Source: Acuticoccus sp039034015 (GTDB lineage: Bacteria; Pseudomonadota; Alphaproteobacteria; Rhizobiales; Amorphaceae). From it: a stretch of DNA of 64,000 nucleotides. The stretch lies in contig JBCCBM010000007.1 of assembly GCA_039034015.1 (NCBI GenBank), forward strand, positions 62,001 to 126,000, written 5' to 3'. Shown piece after piece: positions 52,913-60,442 of the stretch (the stretch's first letter is position 1; every line of letters starts with the position of its first letter). A program made the translations under genes and the position numbers. A model generated the notes under the pieces. That model saw nothing but the letters and a program-made list of their open reading frames with translations, was not told where the DNA came from and ran no database searches.

Positions 52913-53278
52913 ATGCAATACGCCCTTTTGTACTTTGAGACGCCCACCGAGTACGCCCGCCGCACAGGCCCCGACCAAGACGCCTATTGGGGCGCCTGGA
53001 CCACCTACATGGGCATGATGCACGAAAAGGGCGTCTCCCAAGGCGGGCAGGCGTTGCACCCTGGCCAGAGCACCGTTGTCCGGAGCGCCGGCGCGGACCG
53101 CATCATCGAAGACGGCCCCTTTGCCGAAGCGCGGGAGGAGCTGGGCGGCTTCGTGATTGTCGACGTGCCGGACCTTGATGCCGCGCTCACCTATGCGCAG
53201 GCCGCACCCTGTGCCGCGCCCGGCGCGGGGCATGTGGAGGTGCACCCCGTCCTCCAAATGCAGACGGAAGACGCGTGA
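52913..53278 (+). CDS. YciI/DGPF-domain protein
   Basis: A 121-residue YCII-related protein with the DGPF signature (IIEDGPFAEAREELGGFVIVDV) and a ferredoxin-like fold, usually small and dimeric. I chose the ATG at 52913 with GGAG six bases upstream; an ATG at 52865 would add residues without family character. Its stop overlaps the ECF sigma gene as GTGA, the usual partner arrangement of ECF42 sigma factors. Confidence 0.9.
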   Translation: MQYALLYFETPTEYARRTGPDQDAYWGAWTTYMGMMHEKGVSQGGQALHPGQSTVVRSAGADRIIEDGPFAEAREELGGFVIVDVPDLDAALTYAQAAPCAAPGAGHVEVHPVLQMQTEDA

Positions 53279-54474
53279 CCCCGTCGGCCGCAGACGCGCG
53301 CGCGGCCGCCGAGACGGCCGCACGTGACGCCTACGGCCGACTCCTCGCCCGCCTTGTGCGCCGCACCCGCGACATTGCGGCCGCCGAAGACGCCTTGTCC
53401 GACGCCTTTGCCAAGGCGCTTGCCGTGTGGCCCGAAACGGGCGTGCCGGCCGCGCCCGAGGCCTGGCTCACCACCGTTGCCACCAACGCTGCCCGTGATG
53501 CCGCCCGCCGCCGCGCCACAGGGGACGGCGCCATCCCCACCCTGCAACTCCTGGCCGAAGAGATTTCCGCACGCGACCCGGTGGCGGATGAGCGACTGAC
53601 GCTAATCCTGGCCGCCTCGCACCCCGCAATCGCCACCGCCGTCCACGCGCCGCTCATCCTTCAGGTGGTGTTTGGCGTGCCGGTGCATGAGATTGCGCCG
53701 GCGTTTTTGATGGCGCCGTCGGCGCTTGGCCAGCGCCTGGTGCGCGCCAAGGCCAAGATCAAGAACGCGGGGATCCGCCTTGATGTGGGCGCGCACGAGC
53801 GGCCCGCGCGCCTTGCCCGCGCGCTGGACGCGGTCTACGCGCTCTACACCGTCGCCCGTGCTGCGCCCCCCTCCGCCACGGCCGAGGCGCGGGCCGGCGA
53901 TGCGCTCACCCTCGCGCTCCTCATCGCGGACCTTGCCCGGGACGAGCCGGAGGCCTTTGGCCTTGTCTCGCTGATTGCGTTTTCCGAAAGCCGGCGGCCC
54001 GCCGCGCGGGTGGATGGGGCCTATGTGCCGCTCTCCAAACAAGATTGCGCCCTGTGGGACGCGCGGCTTTTGGCGCTGGCGGAGGGGCAGCTGGCGCGCG
54101 CGGCCCGCCACAGGGTCGCCGGGCCCTATCAGCTTGAGGCGGCGATCCAATCGGTCCACTGCAACCGCCGGCGGACCGGGGCCACCGAATGGGCGGTGAT
54201 TGCAACGCTTTATGATGCGCGGGTCGCGATGGCCCCCTCGGTGGGCGCAGAGGTCGCCCGGGCGGTCGCCCATGCCGAAGCCTTTGGCCCGGCCCAGGGG
54301 CTTGCCCTCCTTGCCGAAATTTCTGGCGAGAAGGCCGAGCGGTATCAGCCCTATTGGGCCGTTCGCGCGCACCTTGAGGCGGCCTCGGGGCAAGAAAGTT
54401 CGCAGGCCGCCGACCGCGCCATTGAGATGACCGGCGACGAGGCGGTGCGCTCCCACCTCAAAGCGCAGCGCTGA
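53275..54474 (+). CDS. ECF42-type RNA polymerase sigma factor
   Basis: A 399-residue ECF factor: a region 2 segment EDALSDAFAKALAVWPE and AWLTTVATNAARDAARRR (first about 75 residues), then region 4 with EIAPAFLMAPSALGQRLVRAKAKIK (about 140-165), then a roughly 230-residue C-terminal domain with a TPR-like pattern (AAIQSVHCNR, ATEWAVIATLYDARVAMAPS) typical of ECF42. This group has no anti-sigma and is encoded next to DGPF proteins, as here. GTG at 53275 is the start, overlapping the YciI gene. Confidence 0.9.
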   Translation: MTPSAADARAAAETAARDAYGRLLARLVRRTRDIAAAEDALSDAFAKALAVWPETGVPAAPEAWLTTVATNAARDAARRRATGDGAIPTLQLLAEEISARDPVADERLTLILAASHPAIATAVHAPLILQVVFGVPVHEIAPAFLMAPSALGQRLVRAKAKIKNAGIRLDVGAHERPARLARALDAVYALYTVARAAPPSATAEARAGDALTLALLIADLARDEPEAFGLVSLIAFSESRRPAARVDGAYVPLSKQDCALWDARLLALAEGQLARAARHRVAGPYQLEAAIQSVHCNRRRTGATEWAVIATLYDARVAMAPSVGAEVARAVAHAEAFGPAQGLALLAEISGEKAERYQPYWAVRAHLEAASGQESSQAADRAIEMTGDEAVRSHLKAQR

Positions 54475-54522
54475 TTTTGTGCTAAGCCACGGCCGCGAAA
54501 GACGGGAAAGGATTGGGTCGCC

Positions 54523-55356
54523 ATGTGGACACGGGGGCAAAGGCGAACGCTCTCGTTCGGCCTGCAGACGGTGTTGGGCCTGCGCCAAAAGGGGTTTTTC
54601 ATCCCCCTTCGCACCGCGCCCGCGGCCGCCCTTTGGTCCCAAACACCCTCCGAAGCCCTTGCCGCCCGCTTTGAGATGGCCCGCCCCACTTTTGCCGCGC
54701 ACCTTGAAGCCATTGGCACCCACGCGGCCGATCTTGCCGTTTTGAACGGGCCGCCGCCCGAACCGCGCTTTGACCAAACCTGGTTCCCCCGGCTTGACGC
54801 TGCCGCGCTCTATACGCTGGTGCGAACGGCAGCGCCCCGCCGGATTGTGGAGGTGGGCTCTGGCCACTCCACCCGCTTCTTGGCGCGGGCTGTGCGCGAT
54901 GGCGGGCTTTCAACGGCCATCACCGCCATCGACCCGATGCCGCGGGCCGACCTTGCTGGCCTTCCCATCGACCTTCGGCGGCAAACCCTGCAAGAGGCGG
55001 GGCTGGAGGCGGTCTCACACCTTACCGCCGGTGATCTCCTGTTTGTGGATTCCAGCCACGTCTTGATGCCCGGGACGGACGTCGACATCGTGCTGTCACA
55101 CATCATCCCAGCGCTGCCGGCGGGCGTTTTGGTGGGCTTTCACGACATCTTTTTGCCCGACCCCTATCCGCCCGCCTGGCCCTTCTCGGCCTACAATGAG
55201 CAGAATGCGGTAGCGCCGCTGTTGCCCGGCGCCACGCTCGTGTTTTCAAGCCACTATGTGGTGACGCGCATGGCCGATGCCTTGGCCGCCGCGTGGCCGG
55301 GCGCGCCCCCCCTGAAGGCCGGGGCGCGCGAAAGCCTTCTCCTCATCAAGCTTTGA
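54523..55356 (+). CDS. Class I SAM-dependent methyltransferase
   Basis: A Rossmann-fold methyltransferase of the Methyltransf_24 group: motif I is RIVEVGSGHSTRFLAR (about 107-122), then AITAIDPMPR, and DLLFVDSSHVLM holds the acidic loop. It has 277 residues with a hydrophobic, Arg-rich N-terminus. The substrate is unknown; the group often modifies sugars or amino acids. It is about 48 bp after the ECF sigma gene. Confidence 0.82.
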   Translation: MWTRGQRRTLSFGLQTVLGLRQKGFFIPLRTAPAAALWSQTPSEALAARFEMARPTFAAHLEAIGTHAADLAVLNGPPPEPRFDQTWFPRLDAAALYTLVRTAAPRRIVEVGSGHSTRFLARAVRDGGLSTAITAIDPMPRADLAGLPIDLRRQTLQEAGLEAVSHLTAGDLLFVDSSHVLMPGTDVDIVLSHIIPALPAGVLVGFHDIFLPDPYPPAWPFSAYNEQNAVAPLLPGATLVFSSHYVVTRMADALAAAWPGAPPLKAGARESLLLIKL

Positions 55357-55427
55357 TGCTTGCGCGCCTTTCGATTGACCCATTGTGCGCCGGCAAAGCC
55401 CGCGCGGCGCCTGAGCGTCACCCACAT

Positions 55428-55454
55428 GCTGACCAAGTCAAAGACTTGGGCAGC
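55428..55454. repeat. Inverted repeat between convergent genes
   Basis: CCAAGTC-AAA-GACTTGG is a perfect seven-bp stem, extended by GCTG/CAGC after one mismatch. It lies between the methyltransferase gene (plus) and the peroxiredoxin gene (minus). There is no T run, so the terminator role is uncertain. Confidence 0.35.
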
Positions 55455-55473
55455 GTCGGTATGAGGGGAGCGC

Positions 55474-56106
55474 TCACTTCGGCTGGGGGACAATGCGCAA
55501 ATAAGGGCGCGGGGCGGTCCACCCGTCGGGGAATTTTTCGCGCGCCTCTTCGTCCGACACCGCCGGCACGATGATGACATCCTCGCCCTGCTTCCAGTTC
55601 ACCGGAGTGGCCACCTTGTGGGTCGCGGTGAGCTGCAGGCTGTCGATCACGCGAAGGATCTCGTCAAAATTGCGGCCGGTGGACGCCGGGTAGTTCAGCG
55701 TCATTTTGATCTTCTTGTCCGGGCCGACGACGAAGACGGAGCGCACCGTCATGGTGTCGGGCGCATCGTCAGGCAGCATCTCATAGAGCGTTGCGACTTT
55801 GCGGTCCTTGTCGGCAATCAGCGGGAAGTTCAGCGCGGTGCCTTGCGTTTGCGCAATATCGTCAGACCAACGGTCGTGGTCCTCCAGCCCATCCACCGAG
55901 AGGCCGAGCGCGACGACGCCGCGGGCATCAAACTCGCCCTTCAGCTTGGCGGTGTAGCCGAGTTCTGTGGTGCACACCGGCGTGAAATTTTTGGGGTGTG
56001 AGAAGAGGATCGCCCACTTTCCGTCGATATAGTCGTGGAAGCGGATGGGGCCTTCGGTGGTCTGCGCCTCAAAGTCGGGCGCGGTCTGTCCGATGTGAAT
56101 GGTCAT
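55474..56106 (-). CDS. 1-Cys peroxiredoxin (Prx6 type)
   Basis: Reduces peroxides with a single peroxidatic cysteine, Cys45, in HPKNFTPVCTTELG. The long C-terminal dimer domain (NFDEILRVIDSLQLTATHKVATPVNWKQGEDVIIVP) is the Prx6 pattern. It has 210 residues from the ATG at 56106. It diverges from a second peroxiredoxin-like gene with 99 bp between the starts, where a palindrome lies. Confidence 0.94.
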   Translation of the reverse strand: MTIHIGQTAPDFEAQTTEGPIRFHDYIDGKWAILFSHPKNFTPVCTTELGYTAKLKGEFDARGVVALGLSVDGLEDHDRWSDDIAQTQGTALNFPLIADKDRKVATLYEMLPDDAPDTMTVRSVFVVGPDKKIKMTLNYPASTGRNFDEILRVIDSLQLTATHKVATPVNWKQGEDVIIVPAVSDEEAREKFPDGWTAPRPYLRIVPQPK

Positions 56107-56163
56107 GGCAAACTCACTTTCGTTGCCGCTCACATGTCTTTGATGGCAGGGGAGCGCAAGGGG

Positions 56164-56187
56164 GATTATGTGCAATGGCACACAATC
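56164..56187. promoter_or_regulatory. 24-bp near-perfect palindrome between the peroxiredoxin genes
   Basis: GATTATGTGC-AATG-GCACACAATC has ten-base arms matching at nine positions around a four-base spacer. It lies in the 99-bp space between two divergent peroxide-reducing genes, 19 bp before the plus-strand start and 58 bp from the minus-strand start. It is a good candidate for a shared operator; the regulator is unknown. Confidence 0.5.
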
Positions 56188-56205
56188 AGAACCCGTGAGA
56201 CCCCC

Positions 56206-56760
56206 ATGTCCGATCTCTCCCCCCTCCTTCCGCGCGAACCTGTGCCGGCCCTCACCGTCCCCCTCGTCGGCGGCGGCACGTTTGACCTTGCCCGCGACCA
56301 TGGCGAGCGCTTTACCCTCGTCGTCTTCTACCGCGGCCTGCACTGCCCCGTCTGCAAAGCGTATCTGGGCAGCCTCGAAAAGCTCCTGCCGCAGTTTGCC
56401 GAGCGCGGCGTTTCCGTGGTCGCCCTCTCCACCGACACGGAAGAGCGCGCTGCCACCGCAAAAACCGAATGGAAGCTCCCCAACCTTGCCCTCGGCCACT
56501 CCCTGTCACTCGCCGATGCGCGCGCGTGGGGGCTTTATGTCTCGTCCGGGATCGGCACAACATCCATCGGGCTTGAAGAGCCTGCGCAGTTTGCCGAACC
56601 CGGTCTCTACTTCGTGCGTGCAGATGGGACGCTTTATTTCGGCGCGGTCCAGACCATGCCGTTTGCCCGGCCGCGGTTTGAAGACATGCTGCCGGCGCTC
56701 GATTTCGTGATCAAGAAAGACTATCCGGCACGTGGTGAAGTGGCAAAGCTTGCCGCCTGA
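56206..56760 (+). CDS. AhpC/TSA-family peroxiredoxin-like protein
   Basis: A thioredoxin-fold protein with a CxxC site, YRGLHCPVCKAYL (Cys47, Cys50), typical of the peroxiredoxin-like group that differs from the Prx6 next door. It has 184 residues. It probably reduces peroxides or disulfides in the cytoplasm; no signal peptide is seen. Hairpins at 56771-56795 and 56809-56877 follow its stop codon. Confidence 0.88.
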   Translation: MSDLSPLLPREPVPALTVPLVGGGTFDLARDHGERFTLVVFYRGLHCPVCKAYLGSLEKLLPQFAERGVSVVALSTDTEERAATAKTEWKLPNLALGHSLSLADARAWGLYVSSGIGTTSIGLEEPAQFAEPGLYFVRADGTLYFGAVQTMPFARPRFEDMLPALDFVIKKDYPARGEVAKLAA

Positions 56761-56770
56761 TCGCGTCTGG

Positions 56771-56795
56771 GGCGGGGGAGCAAGCCTCTCCCGCC
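56771..56795. repeat. Hairpin after the AhpC-like gene
   Basis: GGCGGGGGAG and CTCTCCCGCC can pair over ten bases with one mismatch around a five-base loop, starting 11 bp after the stop codon. The tail TTGGTTCCATTC is not a clear T run, so terminator function is possible but weak. Confidence 0.4.
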
Positions 56796-56808
56796 TTGGT
56801 TCCATTCT

Positions 56809-56877
56809 CTCGCGGAGAAGAACGAGCCTCAACCCACGCTTCGCTCTTCGGGGTTGACCCTCGTTCGTCTCCGCGAG
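56809..56877. repeat. 69-nt inverted repeat in a 197-bp gap
   Basis: Two 27-base arms (56809-56835 and 56851-56877) match at 24 positions: 10 pairs, one mismatch, 7 pairs, a two-base mismatch, 7 pairs, around a 15-base loop. This is far more structure than a plain terminator needs and resembles an intergenic repeat element. The rest of the gap (56761-56957) has no gene. Confidence 0.8.
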
Positions 56878-56957
56878 CTTCTGAGGGTGTCGGCTCCGGA
56901 GGAAGGTCGGGCTTTCGTCTCACCAGAGGAAGTGTGGGGGGACTAGCGGCCCGCTCC

Positions 56958-57899
56958 TCACTTCAATTGCACGGCGTACGTGTCTAGGGGCGGGAGGTCG
57001 GTGACGAGGCCGGCTTCGGTCATGAAGTTGGCGAAGGTCTCGTATTTGGCGCGGTCAAGCGGTTTGGCGTCCTTCGGGAATTTTGGCAGCGTGTCCTTGA
57101 ACGCTTGGCGGTTGAGGGCATCGTCAATGTCGGGATTGGCCTCGAAGAAGAGGTCTTCCGCCGCCTCCGGGTTGTCGGCTTGCCAGGCGCTCGCGGCGCT
57201 GACCGCGTCCAAGAAGCGGGACATGGCGTCTTCGTCCGCGCGATCCTGACGGGTGATGTAAATCAGCTCTTCATAGGTCGGGACGCCGTTCTCCTCGGGG
57301 AAGAAGGCGCGGCCCTCCGACCCCTCCAGGCGCAGCTGGGTGAGCTCAAAATTGCGGAACGCGCCAATCACGGCGTCAACGCGGCCGGAAATGAGCGCGG
57401 GGGTGAGCGCGAAGTTGACGTTCACCAGCGTGACGTCGCTGAGCGATAGCCCTTCTGTTTCCAGCATTTTGCCCAGGAGCGCGTCTTCAAAGCCGCCGAC
57501 GGAAAAGCCGACCGTTGCGCCCTTGAGGTCGGCGATGGATTGGATCGGGCCGTCGGCCAGCGCCACCAGCGAGTTGAGCGGCGAGGCGACCAGCGTGCCG
57601 ATCCGTGCCACCGGGAGGCCCTGGTCGGCCTGTTGGTAGAGGCTTGGCTGGTAGGTGATCGCAATGTCGCCCTCGCCGGCGGCCACCAGGCGGGGCGGGG
57701 CAGAGGGGTCGGCCGGGGCGATGAAGGTCACGTCAAGGTCGCGGGAAGCAAACTCGCCGCGCGCTTCGGCAATGTAGAGCGGGGCGTGGTCGGGGTTCAC
57801 GAACCAGTCGAGGAGGACGGTGAGCTCATCGCGCGCGTGGGCGGCGCTGGTGGTAAGGGCGAAGAGGGCGACAAGGAGGAGGCGCATCGGGCAACCCAT
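56958..57899 (-). CDS. thiY: Thiamine-precursor ABC transporter substrate-binding protein ThiY-like
   Basis: An NMT1/THI5-family periplasmic protein that binds formylaminopyrimidine (FAMP), a salvageable thiamine precursor. After a signal peptide (cleavage near HA-R), the mature protein has the diagnostic LLDWFVNPDHAPLYIAEARGEF. The protein has 313 residues from the ATG at 57899; ATG at 57887 is also possible. It starts 11 bp after the permease stop. Unlike the usual ThiXYZ set, no ATPase gene follows. Confidence 0.9.
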   Translation of the reverse strand: MGCPMRLLLVALFALTTSAAHARDELTVLLDWFVNPDHAPLYIAEARGEFASRDLDVTFIAPADPSAPPRLVAAGEGDIAITYQPSLYQQADQGLPVARIGTLVASPLNSLVALADGPIQSIADLKGATVGFSVGGFEDALLGKMLETEGLSLSDVTLVNVNFALTPALISGRVDAVIGAFRNFELTQLRLEGSEGRAFFPEENGVPTYEELIYITRQDRADEDAMSRFLDAVSAASAWQADNPEAAEDLFFEANPDIDDALNRQAFKDTLPKFPKDAKPLDRAKYETFANFMTEAGLVTDLPPLDTYAVQLK

Positions 57900-57909
57900 G
57901 GCGTTGGCC

Positions 57910-58680
57910 CTATTGGGGCGCCAACCAGGGGACGAGCCGATCCACGGCGCGGTCCACCGCAAAGCGCACCAAAAGGGCAAGGGCAGAAAGACAAACGAGC
58001 GCGGCAAACAAAACATCGGTCTGGAGCCGCGCGTTGGCATGCAACATTACATAGCCAAGGCCCGCCGATGCGCCAACCCATTCGCCCACCACTGCGCCAA
58101 TGGGGGCAACGGTGGCTGCCACTTTCAGCCCGGCAACAAGGCCCGGAAGGCCCGCCGGCGCCCGCACAAGCCACAAAATTTGCCGTCGTCGTGCGCCGTG
58201 GAGCCGGGCAAGGTCAATGAGTTCGGCCGGCACGCGGGACATTGCCTCCGCATAGGCCGTTGCGATGGGGAAATAGATGATGAGCGCCGCCATCACGATT
58301 TTTGACGCAATCCCATAGCCGAGCCACACCACCAGAAGCGGCGCGATGGCAAAAACCGGCAGCGATTGCGTGACAATCACAATGGGGAGCACAAAGCGCC
58401 GGACGACGGGCGCTGCGGCAACGGCAAGCGCGGTGAGGACGCCCGCCACAAGGCCGACGCCAAGGCCGAGCACGATCTCGAGCGCCGTGATCCCCGCGTT
58501 GCGCAACAGCATGGGCCAGCGCTCGACAAACGCGTTGAAGACGGCCGACGGCGGGGGGAACACGTAGGCCGGCGGGTCGACAAGGGCGGTGAGCGCCCAC
58601 CACAGCCCGATGAGCGTTGCGATGATGGTGAGGGCGCGGCGCAGGGGCTTAGCCTGGGCTCCACGCGTCGATGGCCGCAT
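57910..58680 (-). CDS. thiX: ABC transporter permease ThiX-like
   Basis: A six-helix binding-protein-dependent permease with the conserved EAA-type loop (AEAMSRVPAELIDLARLHGARRRQILWLVRAPAGLPGLVAGLKVA) for coupling to an ATPase. It has 256 residues and overlaps the end of the 585-codon gene by 32 bp. Paired with ThiY, it should import the thiamine precursor. The coupling ATPase ThiZ is not in the window. Confidence 0.88.
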   Translation of the reverse strand: MRPSTRGAQAKPLRRALTIIATLIGLWWALTALVDPPAYVFPPPSAVFNAFVERWPMLLRNAGITALEIVLGLGVGLVAGVLTALAVAAAPVVRRFVLPIVIVTQSLPVFAIAPLLVVWLGYGIASKIVMAALIIYFPIATAYAEAMSRVPAELIDLARLHGARRRQILWLVRAPAGLPGLVAGLKVAATVAPIGAVVGEWVGASAGLGYVMLHANARLQTDVLFAALVCLSALALLVRFAVDRAVDRLVPWLAPQ

Positions 58681-60406
58681 TCACCGATTGCAGGCCATCG
58701 CTGCCCTTGCGCAGCGTGAGGATCGCGCGGCGGCCAGACTCGTAAAGGATCGGGATGTCGATCCAGTCGCGCTCACGCAGGAGTTTTAGGTTGTTGTCCC
58801 GGTCCTGCGGGTTTTCCGACAGGGCGATCCAGAAGAGGCCTGATGAGACACGGGCCGCCGCACCGCGCAACGCATCCCCGCGGGACTGCTCGCTCTCTTT
58901 CATGATCACGCCCGGCACGTTCTTGACGCCGCCGCCCTCAAACCCCTCCGGAAGGTTGAACGCGATCTCGATTAGGTGGCTTGCGGGGAGCGCGCTGTCA
59001 GAGTTTTCGCGCACCGTGATGGTGGTCGTCATGTTCCGCTCAGGGATGCTGGCGGTGGCGCGGATCACGGGCTCGGGGTCGCTCCCGCCGATGGACTGGC
59101 GCACCATCGACCATTCAACGCCGCCGGAGACCGCGCCGCCGGCCCCGCCCGCGGTGGCGGCCTCTTCGTAGAGCACAGCCGTTTGGGTGCCGCTGGCGGT
59201 GAATTCTGTGATGGGCGTTGCGGGCGTGGTGGCCGGGGCCTCGACGGGCGGCGCCGTTGCGGTTTCGACCGGTGTCGTCGGGGCGGTTTCTGGCTCCACC
59301 GTGCGGGCGGGCGGCGGGGCGACGGTGGGCTCAGTGTCGGTGGGGGCGGTGGCCGGTGCGCTGAGGTCGGGGCCAACGCGGGTGGTGGCGACGGTGCGCG
59401 TGTCTTCCCCGTCAAGCGTTGCGCCAAGGCGATCCTCGTTCTTGGCGGGGCTAGAGCGGCCGGTCACCGTGATGGGCGGGCGTTGATCCTCGCCCTGGAA
59501 CTCTTCCAGCACCGAAAGGAGCGCTTCCCGCTGGGTGTAGGCGGCATAGGCCGCGCCCGCCAGAAGGCCAAGGAGCACGACGGGGAGGATGACCCGCGAA
59601 AGCCCCCCCGCGCGGCTTTGTTTTGCGCGGCGGCGGGGCGCCTCTGTCGGGCCATCCACCGCGGCGCCAACGCTAGGCTGCCGGCGCTCGCGGGTTTTGG
59701 GCGTTTTGGATTTCGACCGGCGCTCGGCGCGAAGTCGCTTTTCCTCTTCCTTTTGGGCGCGGCGCTCTTCCTTCTGGCGACGCTTTTCCTCCCGCGGGTC
59801 GACCACGGGCTCATCGTAAAGGTCGTCGTCGTCGTGGCCGTCGAGCACTTCGTCGTACTCGCCGTCCACGATGCCGTCGTCTTGGGCGGGCTCGTCCTGG
59901 TCGTAGCCGTCGTCCTCGAACATGCGGCTGTCGTCGCGCGTGTCGTAGTAGGGGTCGGCCGGCTGTTGGACGGGCACGGGGACGGGGACCGGCGGGGCGT
60001 TGACGGGTTCAGGCTCGGCGGTGGTCGCCTCGCTGACGGCGGCGGCGAGGAGGGCCGCGTTTTGCTTGCGCGCGCGGTCTGCCTCGGCCTTGCGGCGGAC
60101 AATGTCGTCCTCATCAGGCTCGGCGGGGGTGGCCGGGCGTGGGCCTGGCTTCAAGGGCGTTGCGGCGGTTTGGAGCGCGCGCTGGGTGCGGATTTGCCGC
60201 GCAATCTCGTTCTCGATTTTGCGGATCGCATCTTCGAGCGCGAGGCGCTGGGCCGTCACATCGGAGGAGGGCAGCGGCGGGTCAAAACTTTGCAGCTGCT
60301 TGAGGAGGGCCTTGCGGGCCTTGTCATAGACAGCCCGACGGTTCGGACCTGATCCGTCCGGCAATGTTGCAACGGCACGCTGCAATACCGAGTAAAAATC
60401 GGTCAT
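58649..60406 (-). CDS. Large hypothetical membrane protein, Hyphomicrobiales type
   Basis: A 585-residue protein of unknown function. The N-terminus MTDFYSVLQRAVATLPDGSGPNRRAVYDKARKALLKQL (about 1-75) looks like a conserved helical domain. A Glu/Asp- then Lys/Arg-rich low-complexity region spans about 100-250, one membrane helix (VILPVVLLGLLAGAAYAAY) is at about 263-283, and a periplasmic-looking C-terminal domain of about 150 residues includes RERDWIDIPILYESGRRAILTL. I recall similar proteins near purA in Hyphomicrobiales. It may be an inner-membrane scaffold, but that is inference. Confidence 0.75.
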   Translation of the reverse strand: MTDFYSVLQRAVATLPDGSGPNRRAVYDKARKALLKQLQSFDPPLPSSDVTAQRLALEDAIRKIENEIARQIRTQRALQTAATPLKPGPRPATPAEPDEDDIVRRKAEADRARKQNAALLAAAVSEATTAEPEPVNAPPVPVPVPVQQPADPYYDTRDDSRMFEDDGYDQDEPAQDDGIVDGEYDEVLDGHDDDDLYDEPVVDPREEKRRQKEERRAQKEEEKRLRAERRSKSKTPKTRERRQPSVGAAVDGPTEAPRRRAKQSRAGGLSRVILPVVLLGLLAGAAYAAYTQREALLSVLEEFQGEDQRPPITVTGRSSPAKNEDRLGATLDGEDTRTVATTRVGPDLSAPATAPTDTEPTVAPPPARTVEPETAPTTPVETATAPPVEAPATTPATPITEFTASGTQTAVLYEEAATAGGAGGAVSGGVEWSMVRQSIGGSDPEPVIRATASIPERNMTTTITVRENSDSALPASHLIEIAFNLPEGFEGGGVKNVPGVIMKESEQSRGDALRGAAARVSSGLFWIALSENPQDRDNNLKLLRERDWIDIPILYESGRRAILTLRKGSDGLQSVNAAIDAWSPG

Positions 60407-60442
60407 CAGGACCTCAAGCCCTTTCGCCCAAGCCTTTTGGAA

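Noticed and set aside
60344..60360. TPP riboswitch fragment (ACCTGATC) near the thiamine transporter genes
   Set aside because: It lies on the wrong strand inside the 585-codon gene and lacks the other conserved THI-element segments. A similar string at 28089-28096 also lacks them.
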